Assembly (NCBI RefSeq): GCF_013618475.1
Contig: NZ_JABJVN010000005.1
Location: 1 to 52,817, forward strand
DNA: 52,817 nt
Source of the DNA: Saccharibacillus deserti
GTDB taxonomy: Bacteria; Bacillota; Bacilli; Paenibacillales; Paenibacillaceae
Direction of reading: 5' to 3'
The stretch's first letter is position 1. Every line of letters begins with the position of its first letter. Of this stretch, positions 32,789-42,553 are shown piece after piece. Under the pieces are notes generated by a model. That model saw only the letters and a list, made by a program, of their open reading frames with translations. It was not told the DNA's origin and did no database searches. A program made the translations under genes and the position numbers.

Positions 32789-33583
32789 ATGGAGCACAAG
32801 TATCCCGGTTCGGGCCGGCTGGACAGCGGGAGCGATCGGATAGCGGCGTCGATTGCGGTCATCTCGGATATTCACGGCAATGCGCCGGCGCTGCGAGCGG
32901 TGTTGGACGATATTTCCCGGCGGGGCATCGATACGATCATAAATCTGGGAGACAGCCTGTTCGGTCCGATCGATCCCGTCGGTACGGCGGAGCTGCTGAT
33001 GGGCGATTCCCGCATCCTGCATATCCAGGGCAACTGTGACGAGATTCTGCTGCAGGAAAGCGCCGATTCCGCGACGTTCGCTTTTGTGAAGCCGCGGCTG
33101 ACTCCCCATATGCTGGAATGGATTCGGAGTTTTCCGGCGACCCGCGCGTTCGACAATCTTTTTTTCTGCCATGGAACGCCGGAAGCGAACGACCGTTATC
33201 TGCTGGAAAAAGTAACGGAGGAAGGCGTCCGCTTGAAAAGTTCGGCGAAGCTTGCGAGCGAACTTGCGGGCTTCGATCATGATTATATTTTTTGTGGGCA
33301 CAGCCATGTGTTCCGAACGAAAAAGCTGCCGGACGGCCGGACGATCGTCAACGCGGGCAGCGTCGGACTTCCGGCTTACGAAGATGAGCTTCCTTTCCCG
33401 CATGCGATGGAATCCGGTTCGCCGGATGCCGATTACGCGAGTCTTGAACGGCGCCCCGACGGAAGCTGGGAGGTTCGGCCTATCACGGTTCCGTATGATT
33501 TCGAAAGTGCCGCCGTATTGGCGGAGCACGCGGGCAGAGCGGATTATGCTTTTGCGATCCGAACGGGCAGGGCGCTGCGATAA
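32789..33583 (+). CDS. YfcE/MJ0936-type metallophosphoesterase
   Basis: The 264-residue protein has the calcineurin-like motifs SDIHGN (about 26-31), INLGDSLFGP, QGNCD and CGHSHVF, then NAGSVGLP. These ligands bind two metals for phosphoester hydrolysis. Members act on cyclic nucleotides or small phosphodiesters; the substrate is not known. AAAGGA lies 11 bp before the ATG. Confidence 0.92.
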   Translation: MEHKYPGSGRLDSGSDRIAASIAVISDIHGNAPALRAVLDDISRRGIDTIINLGDSLFGPIDPVGTAELLMGDSRILHIQGNCDEILLQESADSATFAFVKPRLTPHMLEWIRSFPATRAFDNLFFCHGTPEANDRYLLEKVTEEGVRLKSSAKLASELAGFDHDYIFCGHSHVFRTKKLPDGRTIVNAGSVGLPAYEDELPFPHAMESGSPDADYASLERRPDGSWEVRPITVPYDFESAAVLAEHAGRADYAFAIRTGRALR

Positions 33584-33624
33584 GCGGCATCTTATCATCA
33601 AGCAGCATGAGGGAGGAGAAGAAC

Positions 33625-34236
33625 ATGCACATTTACCTGGTCAGGCACGGGATGGACGAAGAGGGCTACCGTGGAGGCTGGAGCCGCCGGGGACTGACGG
33701 AGGAAGGCATCGCCCAGTCGGGGAGATTGGGAGACTATTTGCGCGATCATTCGGAAACGTACGGCATCCGTACCCTGATAGCCAGCGATCTTCCGAGAGC
33801 AGCCGAAACGGCGCGGCAAATCGCACAGAAAACCGGGCTGCGCTGCGTGTATTCGCAAGAGTGGCGGGAGATGAACAACGGCGATCTGGCCGGCATGCCG
33901 AATCCCAAAGCGGAAGCGAAATACCCGGGCCTTTATTTCAATGCACTTGAGATGGACAGTCCGTATCCGGGAGGAGAGACGCCGGCGCATTTTCAGGAAC
34001 GGATTCTCCGGGCTTTCGGAGAGCTGTGCGACCGGATCGAAAAAGGCGAGATAGAAGCAAACGTTCTGCTCGTCACACACGGCGGTGTCATCAATATTTT
34101 GTATTACGCGCTTAAAGGACAGGAATGGACAAATCGCGCCGCATTTTACCCGATTGACCAGACTGCCGTACATACGGTGACGAAAACGGACGAAGGATGG
34201 AAAATAACGGAGGAAAACGTTCTGCCGTACGACTGA
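33625..34236 (+). CDS. Histidine phosphatase family protein
   Basis: The 203-residue protein starts at ATG 33625 after GGGAGGAG. The catalytic RHG motif is at LVRHGMDEEG (His8), the second Arg in SDLPRAAETA and the second His in LLVTHGGVINILYYAL. It should act on a small phosphomonoester through a phosphohistidine; the substrate is unknown. Confidence 0.92.
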   Translation: MHIYLVRHGMDEEGYRGGWSRRGLTEEGIAQSGRLGDYLRDHSETYGIRTLIASDLPRAAETARQIAQKTGLRCVYSQEWREMNNGDLAGMPNPKAEAKYPGLYFNALEMDSPYPGGETPAHFQERILRAFGELCDRIEKGEIEANVLLVTHGGVINILYYALKGQEWTNRAAFYPIDQTAVHTVTKTDEGWKITEENVLPYD

Positions 34237-34296
34237 ACATGTACTGGAGAACGGAATGTATCTGATCCGTCTGCAGAATGAAGAGGAGGACAGGCT

Positions 34297-34845
34297 GTGA
34301 AAGAATCCGTTATTGTCGTACCCTACGACGCTAACTGGCCAAGTCAGTTCCAAGAAATCGCCGGAAGACTCCGCCAATCGCTCGGCGACCGGGCACTGCG
34401 AATCGACCACATCGGTTCGACGGCGGTTCCCGGACTCGACGCCAAGCCGGTGATCGATATCCAGATTTCCGTGCCGGCGCTCGAACCGATGATCTACGCA
34501 CCGGCGATCGAATCGACCGGATACGTTTACCGCGCAGACAATCCCGATCGAACCAAACGTTATTTTCGCGAAAAAGAAGGACAGCCGCGGACCCATATCC
34601 ATGTGCGCGAGTCGGGCAGTTGGTCCGAGCGGACGGCGCTGCTGTTTCGGGACTTTCTCAGGGAGCATGAATCCTATCGCAATCTGTATGCCTCGGAAAA
34701 GCATGCGCTGGCCCAACGTTATTCCCGGCCCGACCAGCGGCATCTGTACGTGGACGGCAAAGATCCGATCGTCTGGCGAATCTTGTACGCAGCGAGCAAA
34801 TGGAGTCAAACGGCGGGGTGGAGACCCGGGAAAAGAGACTGTTAA
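34297..34845 (+). CDS. GrpB/UPF0157-family protein
   Basis: The 182-residue protein begins VVPYDANWPSQFQEIAGRLR and has the family signature IDHIGSTAVPGLDAKPVIDI (about 36-55) and HIHVRESG. The family has a nucleotidyltransferase-like fold with unclear activity. GTG 34297 follows GAGGAGGACAG. Confidence 0.92.
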   Translation: MKESVIVVPYDANWPSQFQEIAGRLRQSLGDRALRIDHIGSTAVPGLDAKPVIDIQISVPALEPMIYAPAIESTGYVYRADNPDRTKRYFREKEGQPRTHIHVRESGSWSERTALLFRDFLREHESYRNLYASEKHALAQRYSRPDQRHLYVDGKDPIVWRILYAASKWSQTAGWRPGKRDC

Positions 34846-34917
34846 ATATTCCTTTTTATGCTTAAAAAGGAACTTGAGGCACCTTGAATTCGTATTCCCT
34901 CTAAAGGGGGAGAGGGT

Positions 34918-35169
34918 ATGGAAGGCATTTTGTTAATCGTGTTATTCGTCGTCAACATACCGTTGGTCAATCTGTTGTCGCGGATTTTGTTTCGTGACCG
35001 CAAAGATATGGAGCAGGCGGTCAAAGATACGTATCGGCCAGGCTGGTCTCTGAATCATGCCATTAACGAGTCTCAAGTGATGCTGATGGTGGCCCTCTGC
35101 GCGATCGCCATCGTCGGCGAATACGTGCTGATTATGCGTCTGTTCGACTGGCTGGGGATTACGGGATGA
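34918..35169 (+). CDS. Two-helix membrane protein, 83 residues
   Basis: Hydrophobic segments lie at about residues 3-20 and 54-75. Between them is a charged loop (FRDRKDMEQAVKDTYRPGW). AAGGGGGAGAGG precedes the ATG. No family was recognised. Confidence 0.7.
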   Translation: MEGILLIVLFVVNIPLVNLLSRILFRDRKDMEQAVKDTYRPGWSLNHAINESQVMLMVALCAIAIVGEYVLIMRLFDWLGITG

Positions 35170-35281
35170 GCAGGCGGGAGCTGATGCGGGTTGACTTGCC
35201 CATCCCCGCCCTCTAGCATAGGAACCAGATGCAAGCGCAAAGCCGTGCAGACTACCTTTGACGCAGCCGGGAGGGATCGGA

Positions 35282-36040
35282 ATGATCAATCATATGACGA
35301 CGCTTGGTTTTCATATGCAGGAAGAAGAAGATTTTTTGAAATTGGCGGATTACGCTTATAAGAACGGTACGCCGATCCGGACGCCGCAGGGCTCTTATGT
35401 TCGGCTTCAGGCCGGAGGCGGAGCGGAACTGTGGCTTCAGTTGGACCGCGAACAGGTGGCGATCGGGATGCATCCGCATTTTACCGGAGCCGGACTGATG
35501 CAAGTTGGAATCGAAGGCGAACTTCGGCGGGAAGAAGCGAACGAGCTGGACGGAACGTTCTACGCCTGGGCCGGAGCGGAGGCCGGGCGTCCGGGCGAAG
35601 GGTTGTATGCGTTTCTGTTCGATCTGCCGGATCGGGATGTCTACGGTTCGCTGACGACGCCGATGATTCGATCCGTCCAGCTGTCGGCGTTCGCGCATGA
35701 GCTGACGGTGTTCTCGAACGAAGCGGATTATTATTCGTATCAGTTGGAACGGTCCTCGGGAGGGTTGGTTCTGCAAACGGAGACGTTCGTAGCGACGGGA
35801 TTAAACGACCAGGGCGGCGAACCCGGCTCGACGGCCGCTTTTAGCGGAAGGGTGCTGCGGGCCGGATGGATCAAGAACGAGATGAGCGAAACGTATTTTC
35901 ATTGGGCGCTGGTCCGTACGCTGGGCGGCGATATCGACGTGGTTGCGGACGAACGGTTGGTCGGCGGACGCGAGATCCGGGAAGGCGATATTCTGACCGG
36001 ATCTTTTTGGCTCAGCGGGCGGTTGGTGGAAGAAGCCTGA
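35282..36040 (+). CDS. Hypothetical protein, 252 residues, beta-rich
   Basis: The protein starts at ATG 35282 after GGGAGGGATCGGA. The N-terminal TTLGFHMQEEEDFLKLADYA and the strand-rich remainder suggest a VOC-like or similar beta fold, but no signature residues can be fixed. No signal peptide is visible. It ends exactly where a truncated VOC remnant begins, so the 3' end may have been touched by the same deletion. Confidence 0.7.
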   Translation: MINHMTTLGFHMQEEEDFLKLADYAYKNGTPIRTPQGSYVRLQAGGGAELWLQLDREQVAIGMHPHFTGAGLMQVGIEGELRREEANELDGTFYAWAGAEAGRPGEGLYAFLFDLPDRDVYGSLTTPMIRSVQLSAFAHELTVFSNEADYYSYQLERSSGGLVLQTETFVATGLNDQGGEPGSTAAFSGRVLRAGWIKNEMSETYFHWALVRTLGGDIDVVADERLVGGREIREGDILTGSFWLSGRLVEEA

Positions 36041-36321
36041 CATTCCGTTGGGAACATCGTTTCGAGCCGGGGCTTCCGCTGTATGTTCAGGTGTCGAGAG
36101 GAGCGGCCGTGCTGCACCTGTCCGGACACCACGGCGACTGCACGCCCGGATCGGCGATCCGGATCGCGGCGGCCGATGTCGGGGAGCTGCACCGCGAACT
36201 GACGGCGAAGCCGTATCCCTTTCTCAAACCGGGCGTGGAACACATGCCGTGGGGCGGGCCCGAGCTTGCGCTGACCGATCCGTTCGGCAGCCGGATTATT
36301 TTCTACGAGTCCAAAAGTTGA
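36037..36321 (+). pseudogene. N-terminally truncated VOC (bleomycin-resistance-like) gene
   Basis: From about 36037 the sequence encodes LTFRWEHRFEPGLPLYVQVS, then HLSGHHGDCTPGSAIRI and MPWGGPELALTDPFGSRIIF. These are the second half of a glyoxalase/bleomycin-resistance protein. The first 25-30 residues and the start are absent; the reading frame is open only as an extension overlapping the upstream gene. It is probably a deletion remnant. Confidence 0.75.
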
Positions 36322-36455
36322 ATACGCATACATTCGAGACAGGGAAAGGATAACGAACGACGACCGAACTACAGCTTCCCACCACGATGAAAGCCGCCGT
36401 CATTTTATGTTTTGATGATTTTTTCGAAACTGAAGTTGGATAAAGGAGAATGAGG

Positions 36456-36815
36456 ATGAAAAAACATAAGCGAATCGCGGCCTACGCGGCCGGCGCGGCC
36501 GGTCTGATCCTGCTGCTGGGAGCCGTGGTTCCGGCCGCGAGGTATGGAACCGACACGGCACTTGCGATGGCTAGGCTCACGATGACGAATGCGGAATTAG
36601 TTGCCGTAAACGGGAACGACCGTTTCAATACGTATCTGACCGACGACGACGGCGTTCTCGAGGAAATCCGCAGCCTGATAGAAAGCCGCGGCTGGACGTT
36701 CGAGCAGCAGGACGGCTCGGGATACTTTTTCCGCAAAGACGGCAGGCAGACGATCGTAACCACCCAGCAAATCTCGCGGCATACGACCGAATTTCAGATC
36801 GAGAAGCGGATGTAG
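36456..36815 (+). CDS. Small secreted or membrane-anchored hypothetical protein
   Basis: ATG 36456 lies 8 bp after AAGGAG. The 119-residue product has a basic start and a hydrophobic segment YAAGAAGLILLLGAVVPAA (about 8-26), then a small mixed alpha/beta domain (about 45-119). It may be secreted or anchored by the N-terminal helix. No family was recognised. Confidence 0.65.
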   Translation: MKKHKRIAAYAAGAAGLILLLGAVVPAARYGTDTALAMARLTMTNAELVAVNGNDRFNTYLTDDDGVLEEIRSLIESRGWTFEQQDGSGYFFRKDGRQTIVTTQQISRHTTEFQIEKRM

Positions 36816-36872
36816 CGGGGCGAAATTTCTATAGAACCGATTCTTGAGATCGAAAATGGAGGGACAGCTTGA

Positions 36873-37361
36873 ATGAAAATCGCTCTTTTGATTATTGATA
36901 TGCAAATTGTCCATTTGGAAGGCGTACCGCAGTCCAAAATCGACAAGGCTTGCGAATATATCAACCATGTATCTCGCGTTATGCGCACGGCCGGTCATCC
37001 GATTATCCATATTCAGGATATCGAAGGCATGACGGAAGAGACGGAAAGCAGCTACCGGACAATCGAAGAGATTGTATTCGAATCCCCCGATCAAGCCGTG
37101 TCCAAAGCATATTCGAATGCGTTCTGGCAGACAAAGTTGGAAGAAACGCTTGCGCAGCACGGCGTCGAACGCGTCATCCTGGCCGGATTCGCGGTCGAGC
37201 ACTGCGTGCAGTTTACGTACAACGGTGCGGTCGAACGCGGCTTCAGTCCGGTTCTGCTGCAGAACGCGATCTTCAGCCGTCACGACGATGCGGTCGCCGC
37301 CGCTTACCGGGACCGCAATCTGATCTCGTATCCGGTCGTGGAATGGTTGATGGGAAGCTAG
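36873..37361 (+). CDS. Isochorismatase-family cysteine hydrolase
   Basis: The 162-residue protein has the catalytic triad D9 (LLIIDMQ), K78 (VSKAYSNAF) and C111 (VEHCVQF), with the conserved GFAVEHC elbow. Such enzymes include nicotinamidases and N-carbamoyl hydrolases; the substrate is unknown. Its last four bases overlap the convergent AraC gene. Confidence 0.92.
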   Translation: MKIALLIIDMQIVHLEGVPQSKIDKACEYINHVSRVMRTAGHPIIHIQDIEGMTEETESSYRTIEEIVFESPDQAVSKAYSNAFWQTKLEETLAQHGVERVILAGFAVEHCVQFTYNGAVERGFSPVLLQNAIFSRHDDAVAAAYRDRNLISYPVVEWLMGS

Positions 37362-38263
37362 CCGTTTCGACGATAAGCCATCGGCGTAACGCCGGTCTTG
37401 CGCTTGAACAGCCGGTAGAAAAACTTCAAATCGCCGTAACCGACAGCCGCCGCGATTTCCGCAATCCCCATGTTCGACGAGGAGAGGAGAGCGCAGGCGG
37501 CTTCGACGCGTGTATTTTGCAAAAAGGTCGAGAAGTTCAGCCCGGTCTGCCGCACGAACAGACGGCTGAACTGGCGTTCGCTCAGACCGGCCTGCCGCGC
37601 CAATTCGCCAAGCGTGAGCGTCTCCGCATACCTCTGTTCGATCTCCTGCATAGCCTGCCCGATCGACGCTTCGGACGAGCCGCTGCGGGTGTGCCCGAAC
37701 AATGCCGCCGCGGCCTTATCCGAATCTTCACCCGCGCGGCTTGGGGATTCGTCGGCGCGCTTGCGATACAGCTCGACCAGAATACGGATCACGAGTGCGG
37801 TCAGTACCGCTTCGCAGCCCGGCTGCCGCGCCGTATACTCCCGGTACAATGACTTGAACCAGCCGTGGAATTCGCCGGAATCCCGCAGCTTGAACCAGGC
37901 GCTGCCGGGTTCGCGGAACCGGGCGAGCAGCGGCGCGGTATCGGGGAATAGGCGCTCCAGATGCAGCAAATAGCCGATCGGGAAAATACAGTTGTAGACG
38001 ATCAGTTCGCGGCCGCGTCCGGGCGCCGCAGGGCGGAACACATGCGAGACGCCAACCGGAATGAAAAAGACATCGCCCCGCGAAACCCGCATGTTGTGTT
38101 CGCCGATATAATGCACGCCCGCTCCTTCGCAGACATAGGTCAGCTCGACGAAATCGTGCGTATGCTCCAGCATATCGAACGACTCCGCCGCCCTGTTGAC
38201 GTAAACCGGCAGTTCTTCTTCAAAAAAATACGTGCCCAACAACCGCCCCACGCTTCGCCGCAC
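37358..38263 (-). CDS. AraC-family transcriptional regulator
   Basis: The 301-residue protein has an N-terminal cupin sensor region (EHTHDFVELTYVCEG, SRGDVFFIPVGVSHVF) and a C-terminal double HTH with LTLGELARQAGLSERQFSRL and IAEIAAAVGYGDLKFFYRLF. It is divergent from the GH78 rhamnosidase gene 250 bp away, so control of that gene by rhamnose or a rhamnoside is likely by context. Confidence 0.92.
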   Translation of the reverse strand: MRRSVGRLLGTYFFEEELPVYVNRAAESFDMLEHTHDFVELTYVCEGAGVHYIGEHNMRVSRGDVFFIPVGVSHVFRPAAPGRGRELIVYNCIFPIGYLLHLERLFPDTAPLLARFREPGSAWFKLRDSGEFHGWFKSLYREYTARQPGCEAVLTALVIRILVELYRKRADESPSRAGEDSDKAAAALFGHTRSGSSEASIGQAMQEIEQRYAETLTLGELARQAGLSERQFSRLFVRQTGLNFSTFLQNTRVEAACALLSSSNMGIAEIAAAVGYGDLKFFYRLFKRKTGVTPMAYRRNG

Positions 38264-38510
38264 TAGTTCTCCTCCTCCGCTGCTATCCTGTTTCTCGCTG
38301 CCGCTTGGACAAGCATTTTCCGGCAGTCTTTTTCCCTGTTGTATCGAGCTTAATCGCTGGGGTCCTTCTTGTCCAGATCGGCCTATGGATTCGTCCGAAT
38401 CGGTCTATTCTTCTTGCGGCGAACCGATTTACAATGAAGAAGAAAAGCCAAGGGATTCACTACACGAACCCCCGTATCCACTATACGATCGACCGGGAGG
38501 AATACGACTT

Positions 38511-41198
38511 ATGCGTTCAACCAAGGTGACCGAACTGCGCTGCGAGTATCTGCAAGATCCGCTGGGAATGACCGTCCGCCGTCCGCGTCTGGGCTGGAAG
38601 CTGCTGACGGATCGAAGAAACGTGCTTCAAACGGCTTACCGGATTCAGGTGTCGGCCGACGATCCGTCTTTTGCCGAAGACCGGTTGGTCTGGGACAGTG
38701 GAAAGGTGGAATCGGACGAGAGCGTTCATGTGCCGTATGCGGGCGAGGAACTGGAATCGGTGACGCGCTATCTGTACCGGGTGCGGATCTGGGACGAGCG
38801 GGGCGAAGAGTCGCCCTGGAGCGAGACCGCCTGTTGGGAGACGGGTCTGCTGGACTCCGGCGAATGGCGGGCGCAGTGGATTACGCCGACGGAGAAGGAA
38901 ATCGATCCTGCGGCGCCGGAAGCTTTTTATCTGCGCGGAGAATTCGCGACGACCGGGCAAAAGGTGAGCCGGGCCACGCTGTTTGCGACCGCGCTCGGCC
39001 TGTATGAACTGGAACTGGACGGCAGCCGGGTCGGTGACAGCCTGTTTACGCCGGGCTGGACCCGCTACGATCGCCGTCTCCAGGTGCAGGCGTACGACGT
39101 GACGGAGCTTATGGGCCGTGCGGACGCGGGTCCGCATGTTCTTGGAGCGGCGCTTGCGGACGGCTGGTACAAAGGCAGGCTCGGCTGGGAAGGCCGCCGC
39201 GACATTTACGGCGACCGGCGCGCGCTGCTGCTGGAGCTGCATATCCGGTACGCCGACGGAACGCGGCAGGTCATCACGTCAGGCGAGTCGTGGCGGGCGT
39301 GCGCGAACGGTCCGATCCGGATGTCCGGCTTGTACGAAGGCGAGACGTACGACGCTTCGCTTGAACTGAACGGCTGGAGCGAGCCCGGCTTCGACGATAC
39401 GGACTGGCATCCCGTCTCGGTGCTGGAACGCCCGATGGACGCGCTGATCGGCGAGCAGAGCGAGCGGGTCCAAGTCACGGAGAAGATCGCGCCGGTATCG
39501 CTGATCGTCACGCCTGCGGGAGAAACGGTGCTGGATCTGGGACAAAATATGGTCGGCCGCATGGCGTTTACGGTGCAGGCGCCTGCGGGCACTACGCTTA
39601 CGCTGCATCACGCGGAAGTGCTGGACCGGGAAGGGAACTTCTACACCGGCAATCTGCGTACCGCCGCGCAGGAAGTGACGTATGTCTGCCGGGGCGGCGG
39701 CGCGGAGACCTACCGGCCTTCCTTTACGTTCCAGGGCTTCCGGTACGTCCGTCTGACCGGTTTCCCGGAAGCGATCGACCTGCATGACTTCGTCGGGGAA
39801 GTCATCCATACGAATATGCGCCCTACCGGATCGTTCGAATGTTCGAATCCGCTGATCAATCGGCTGCAGCGCAATATCGTCTGGGGCCAGCGCGGCAACT
39901 TCCTCGATATTCCGACCGACTGTCCGCAGCGCGACGAGCGGCTAGGCTGGACGGGGGACGCGCAGGTATTTATCCGTACATCGGCGTTCAATTACGGCGT
40001 TGCGCCCTTTTTCACCAAATGGCTCAAAGATCTGGCGGCCGAGCAGCTGCCGAGCGGAGGGGTGCCGTTCGTCGTACCGAATATTCTGGACGAAGGCTCG
40101 CATTCCTCGGCGGCCTGGGGCGACGCGGCGGTCATTTGTCCGTGGACGATCTATCTCTGCTACGGCGACCGGCGTATCCTGGACGAACAGTACGACAGCA
40201 TGACCGCCTGGGTCGAATACATTCGCGCCCAGGGAGACGACGAGCTGCTGTGGAACACGGGATTTCATTTCGGCGACTGGCTCGCGCTGGATGCCAAGGA
40301 GAACAGCTATATCGGCGCGACGCCGCGGGATCTGATTTGCACCGCCTTTTTCGCTTATTCGACTTCGCTTGTTGCGAAAACGGCGACGATTCTCGGCAAA
40401 GAAGAAGACGCGCGCAAATACGGAGAGCTGCACGGGCGGATCGTCCAGGCTTTTGCCGACGAATTCCTGACCCCGAGCGGCCGGCTGGCCGGGCACACCC
40501 AGACGGCGCATGTGCTGGCGCTTATGTTCGATCTGGTCGAAGGTGAGACCAAGCGGCGCGTGGCGGATACGCTGGCCGAATACGTACGCGAGCAGCAGAT
40601 GCACCTAACCACCGGCTTCGTCGGAACGCCTTATCTGTGCCAGGTCCTGTCCGAGAACGGTCACCACGACGTCGCCGTGCAGCTCGTTCTTCAGGAAGAA
40701 TATCCGTCGTGGCTGTATTCGGTCAATCAGGGCGCGACGACGATCTGGGAGCATTGGGACGGGATCAAGCCGGACGGTTCGTTCTGGAGCGACGACATGA
40801 ATTCGTATAATCATTACGCGTACGGCGCGATCGGCGACTGGCTGTACCGCACCGTGGCGGGACTGGATACGGACGAGGCGGCTCCCGGCTGCAAAAGGAT
40901 CAAGCTGCACCCGAACCCGGAGTCGGGCTTGACGCACGCCCGCGCACAGTATGACTCGCTGTACGGGACCATCGCCAGCGGCTGGGCCAAGCGCGAAGAC
41001 GGCAGCGTCGTGTACGAGTTCGAGCTTCCGCCGAATACGACGGCCGAAGTCCGGCTGCCGTATTCTTCCGGTCAGGCGCTGCGGATCGACGAACGCGAGG
41101 CGAGCGAAGGTGCAGGGCCGGAAGCGGTCCGCATGGAAGATGACAGCGTTGTATTGGAACTCGGATCGGGCCGTTATGCGGTGCGAGTCGGTGTCTGA
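38511..41198 (+). CDS. Alpha-L-rhamnosidase, GH78
   Basis: The start is ATG 38511, 10 bp after GGGAGG; the longer open frame upstream has no site. The 895-residue protein has the family layout: N-terminal fibronectin-like domain (about 1-110), beta-sandwich domains with FQGFRYVRLTGFPEA (about 405-420), and an (alpha/alpha)6 barrel with DCPQRDERLGWTGDAQVF, which holds the catalytic acidic cluster, and NQGATTIWEHWDG. There is no signal peptide, so it acts on imported rhamnosides from pectin or flavonoid glycosides. The divergent AraC gene is the likely regulator. Confidence 0.95.
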   Translation: MRSTKVTELRCEYLQDPLGMTVRRPRLGWKLLTDRRNVLQTAYRIQVSADDPSFAEDRLVWDSGKVESDESVHVPYAGEELESVTRYLYRVRIWDERGEESPWSETACWETGLLDSGEWRAQWITPTEKEIDPAAPEAFYLRGEFATTGQKVSRATLFATALGLYELELDGSRVGDSLFTPGWTRYDRRLQVQAYDVTELMGRADAGPHVLGAALADGWYKGRLGWEGRRDIYGDRRALLLELHIRYADGTRQVITSGESWRACANGPIRMSGLYEGETYDASLELNGWSEPGFDDTDWHPVSVLERPMDALIGEQSERVQVTEKIAPVSLIVTPAGETVLDLGQNMVGRMAFTVQAPAGTTLTLHHAEVLDREGNFYTGNLRTAAQEVTYVCRGGGAETYRPSFTFQGFRYVRLTGFPEAIDLHDFVGEVIHTNMRPTGSFECSNPLINRLQRNIVWGQRGNFLDIPTDCPQRDERLGWTGDAQVFIRTSAFNYGVAPFFTKWLKDLAAEQLPSGGVPFVVPNILDEGSHSSAAWGDAAVICPWTIYLCYGDRRILDEQYDSMTAWVEYIRAQGDDELLWNTGFHFGDWLALDAKENSYIGATPRDLICTAFFAYSTSLVAKTATILGKEEDARKYGELHGRIVQAFADEFLTPSGRLAGHTQTAHVLALMFDLVEGETKRRVADTLAEYVREQQMHLTTGFVGTPYLCQVLSENGHHDVAVQLVLQEEYPSWLYSVNQGATTIWEHWDGIKPDGSFWSDDMNSYNHYAYGAIGDWLYRTVAGLDTDEAAPGCKRIKLHPNPESGLTHARAQYDSLYGTIASGWAKREDGSVVYEFELPPNTTAEVRLPYSSGQALRIDEREASEGAGPEAVRMEDDSVVLELGSGRYAVRVGV

Positions 41199-41221
41199 AT
41201 AGAAGAAGCAAGATGCGGAAG

Positions 41222-41259
41222 ACGGCCCGCCGCGGACTTCGGGGGCCGTTTTTTTTTTT
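41222..41259 (+). terminator. Intrinsic terminator after the rhamnosidase gene
   Basis: ACGGCCC pairs with GGGCCGT and the stem continues into eleven T. Confidence 0.93.
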
Positions 41260-41324
41260 GTATAAAAAAGGATGGCGGACTGCGGAAGCGAATGAGTAAA
41301 GAGGAGTGAAAGGGGAGAACTGAC

Positions 41325-41765
41325 ATGAATCAATCCATCGTACATATCGCGCTTGTCGTGAACGACTACGACGAAGCCATCGAATTTTATACGCAAAAAC
41401 TGCATTTCACGCTGGTGGAGGATCTGGATCAGCCGGAGCAAGGCAAACGCTGGGTCGTCGTGGCCCCGCCGGGGTCGACAGGCACCACGGTGCTGCTGGC
41501 GCGCGCTTCGAAGCCGGAACAAGAGCCTTTTGTCGGCAATCAAGCCGGGGGGCGGGTGTTCCTGTTTCTGAATACGGACGATTTCTGGAGAGATTACGAG
41601 GACATGAAGCGAAGCGGCATCGAGTTCGTGCGCGAGCCCAAAGAAGATTCGTACGGCACGGTTGCCGTATTTAAAGACCTGTACGGCAATCTGTGGGATC
41701 TGCTGCAGTTGAAAGAGGATCATCCGGTGATGCGGCGCATGAAGGAATCTCAAGATCGGACTTAA
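41325..41765 (+). CDS. VOC-family (glyoxalase-like) protein
   Basis: The 146-residue protein begins VHIALVVNDYDEAIEFYTQKL with the first metal-ligand His and ends YGTVAVFKDLYGNLWDLLQL. These are the two beta-alpha-beta-beta-beta halves of a VOC module. The function is not fixed by sequence. It has a GAGGAG site 20 bp before the ATG and AAGGGGAGAAC closer. Confidence 0.9.
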   Translation: MNQSIVHIALVVNDYDEAIEFYTQKLHFTLVEDLDQPEQGKRWVVVAPPGSTGTTVLLARASKPEQEPFVGNQAGGRVFLFLNTDDFWRDYEDMKRSGIEFVREPKEDSYGTVAVFKDLYGNLWDLLQLKEDHPVMRRMKESQDRT

Positions 41766-41842
41766 GTGAAGGAGCGGTAGGATGCCTACTTACTTTATGA
41801 TCAGCTTTAATTTCGGGTTTTCCGAATTTCGCGGAGTCGAAT

Positions 41843-42553
41843 GTGCGCGCCCCGACGATCTTGGAAATGGACTTCAGGGAGGATCGACTGCGCTCGCTGA
41901 TCGAGTTTTGTGTTCGAATCTGGGCCGAGATGCCCGTCGTCTTGATCCAGAGCAGTCCGGAAAACGGATGCCCGTCTTCGCTTAAGCAAATTGCCGGGGG
42001 CGGTACACCGCAGATGTATCCGTTTGTTCTCGCAGGTTCGGAATTGGCAGAGAAAGTCCAACCGGCTCGCCCGTCGATCGAATCGTCGCGGGCTGCCAAA
42101 CGCGGAGTGCTGATGATCGATCGCAGTATGTTTCCGGAATACCGAAATCCACAAGATATAACGACGCACGAACGGGAAGTTCAGACTTTTGATAGGAGCG
42201 AAAAAGAAACCGAACCGAACCTGACTACCGTCCGATATGATGAGCGGCAGACCGAAATCGTCGAAAGCGGCGCGGAAGCGATCGAAGCCCGTCTGCGGGA
42301 TTCCGACGATGCCGGGCGCCGGAGTCTGCTCTTCTGCCTGGATAAATACCTGGCCCCGTATTTCGGATATGAGCTGCCGTATGCCGAAGGAATTTTCGGG
42401 ATTTCACAACGGGAAGTGCTGCGGAAGCGTTCGATCCATGTAAAGGAAGACGCGTACGAGTTGATGAGGATGTATTCGGGTCTACGTTTGGAACAGCTCG
42501 CAGGGCGGGCAAAGAGGTATAAGGAATTGTTCCAAAGGAGGCGAGACTCATGA
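41843..42553 (+). CDS. Hypothetical protein with probable 5' frameshift
   Basis: The 236-residue frame begins at GTG 41843 with a weak GGAG. A much stronger start, ATG 41782 behind GAAGGAG, opens another frame that reads MPTYFMIS; after about 41808 the other frame reads LISGFPNFAESN and joins VRAPTILEMDF. One extra T near 41808 would explain this, so the native protein may be about 20 residues longer. The body is acidic and helical at its C-terminal third. No family was recognised. Its end overlaps the next start (ATGA). Confidence 0.6.
   Translation: MRAPTILEMDFREDRLRSLIEFCVRIWAEMPVVLIQSSPENGCPSSLKQIAGGGTPQMYPFVLAGSELAEKVQPARPSIESSRAAKRGVLMIDRSMFPEYRNPQDITTHEREVQTFDRSEKETEPNLTTVRYDERQTEIVESGAEAIEARLRDSDDAGRRSLLFCLDKYLAPYFGYELPYAEGIFGISQREVLRKRSIHVKEDAYELMRMYSGLRLEQLAGRAKRYKELFQRRRDS

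Noticed and set aside
38232..38510. N-terminal extension of the rhamnosidase to GTG 38232
   Set aside because: It would overlap the AraC gene start, has no ribosome binding site and is Pro/Ser-rich without domain character. ATG 38511 has GGGAGG at 10 bp.
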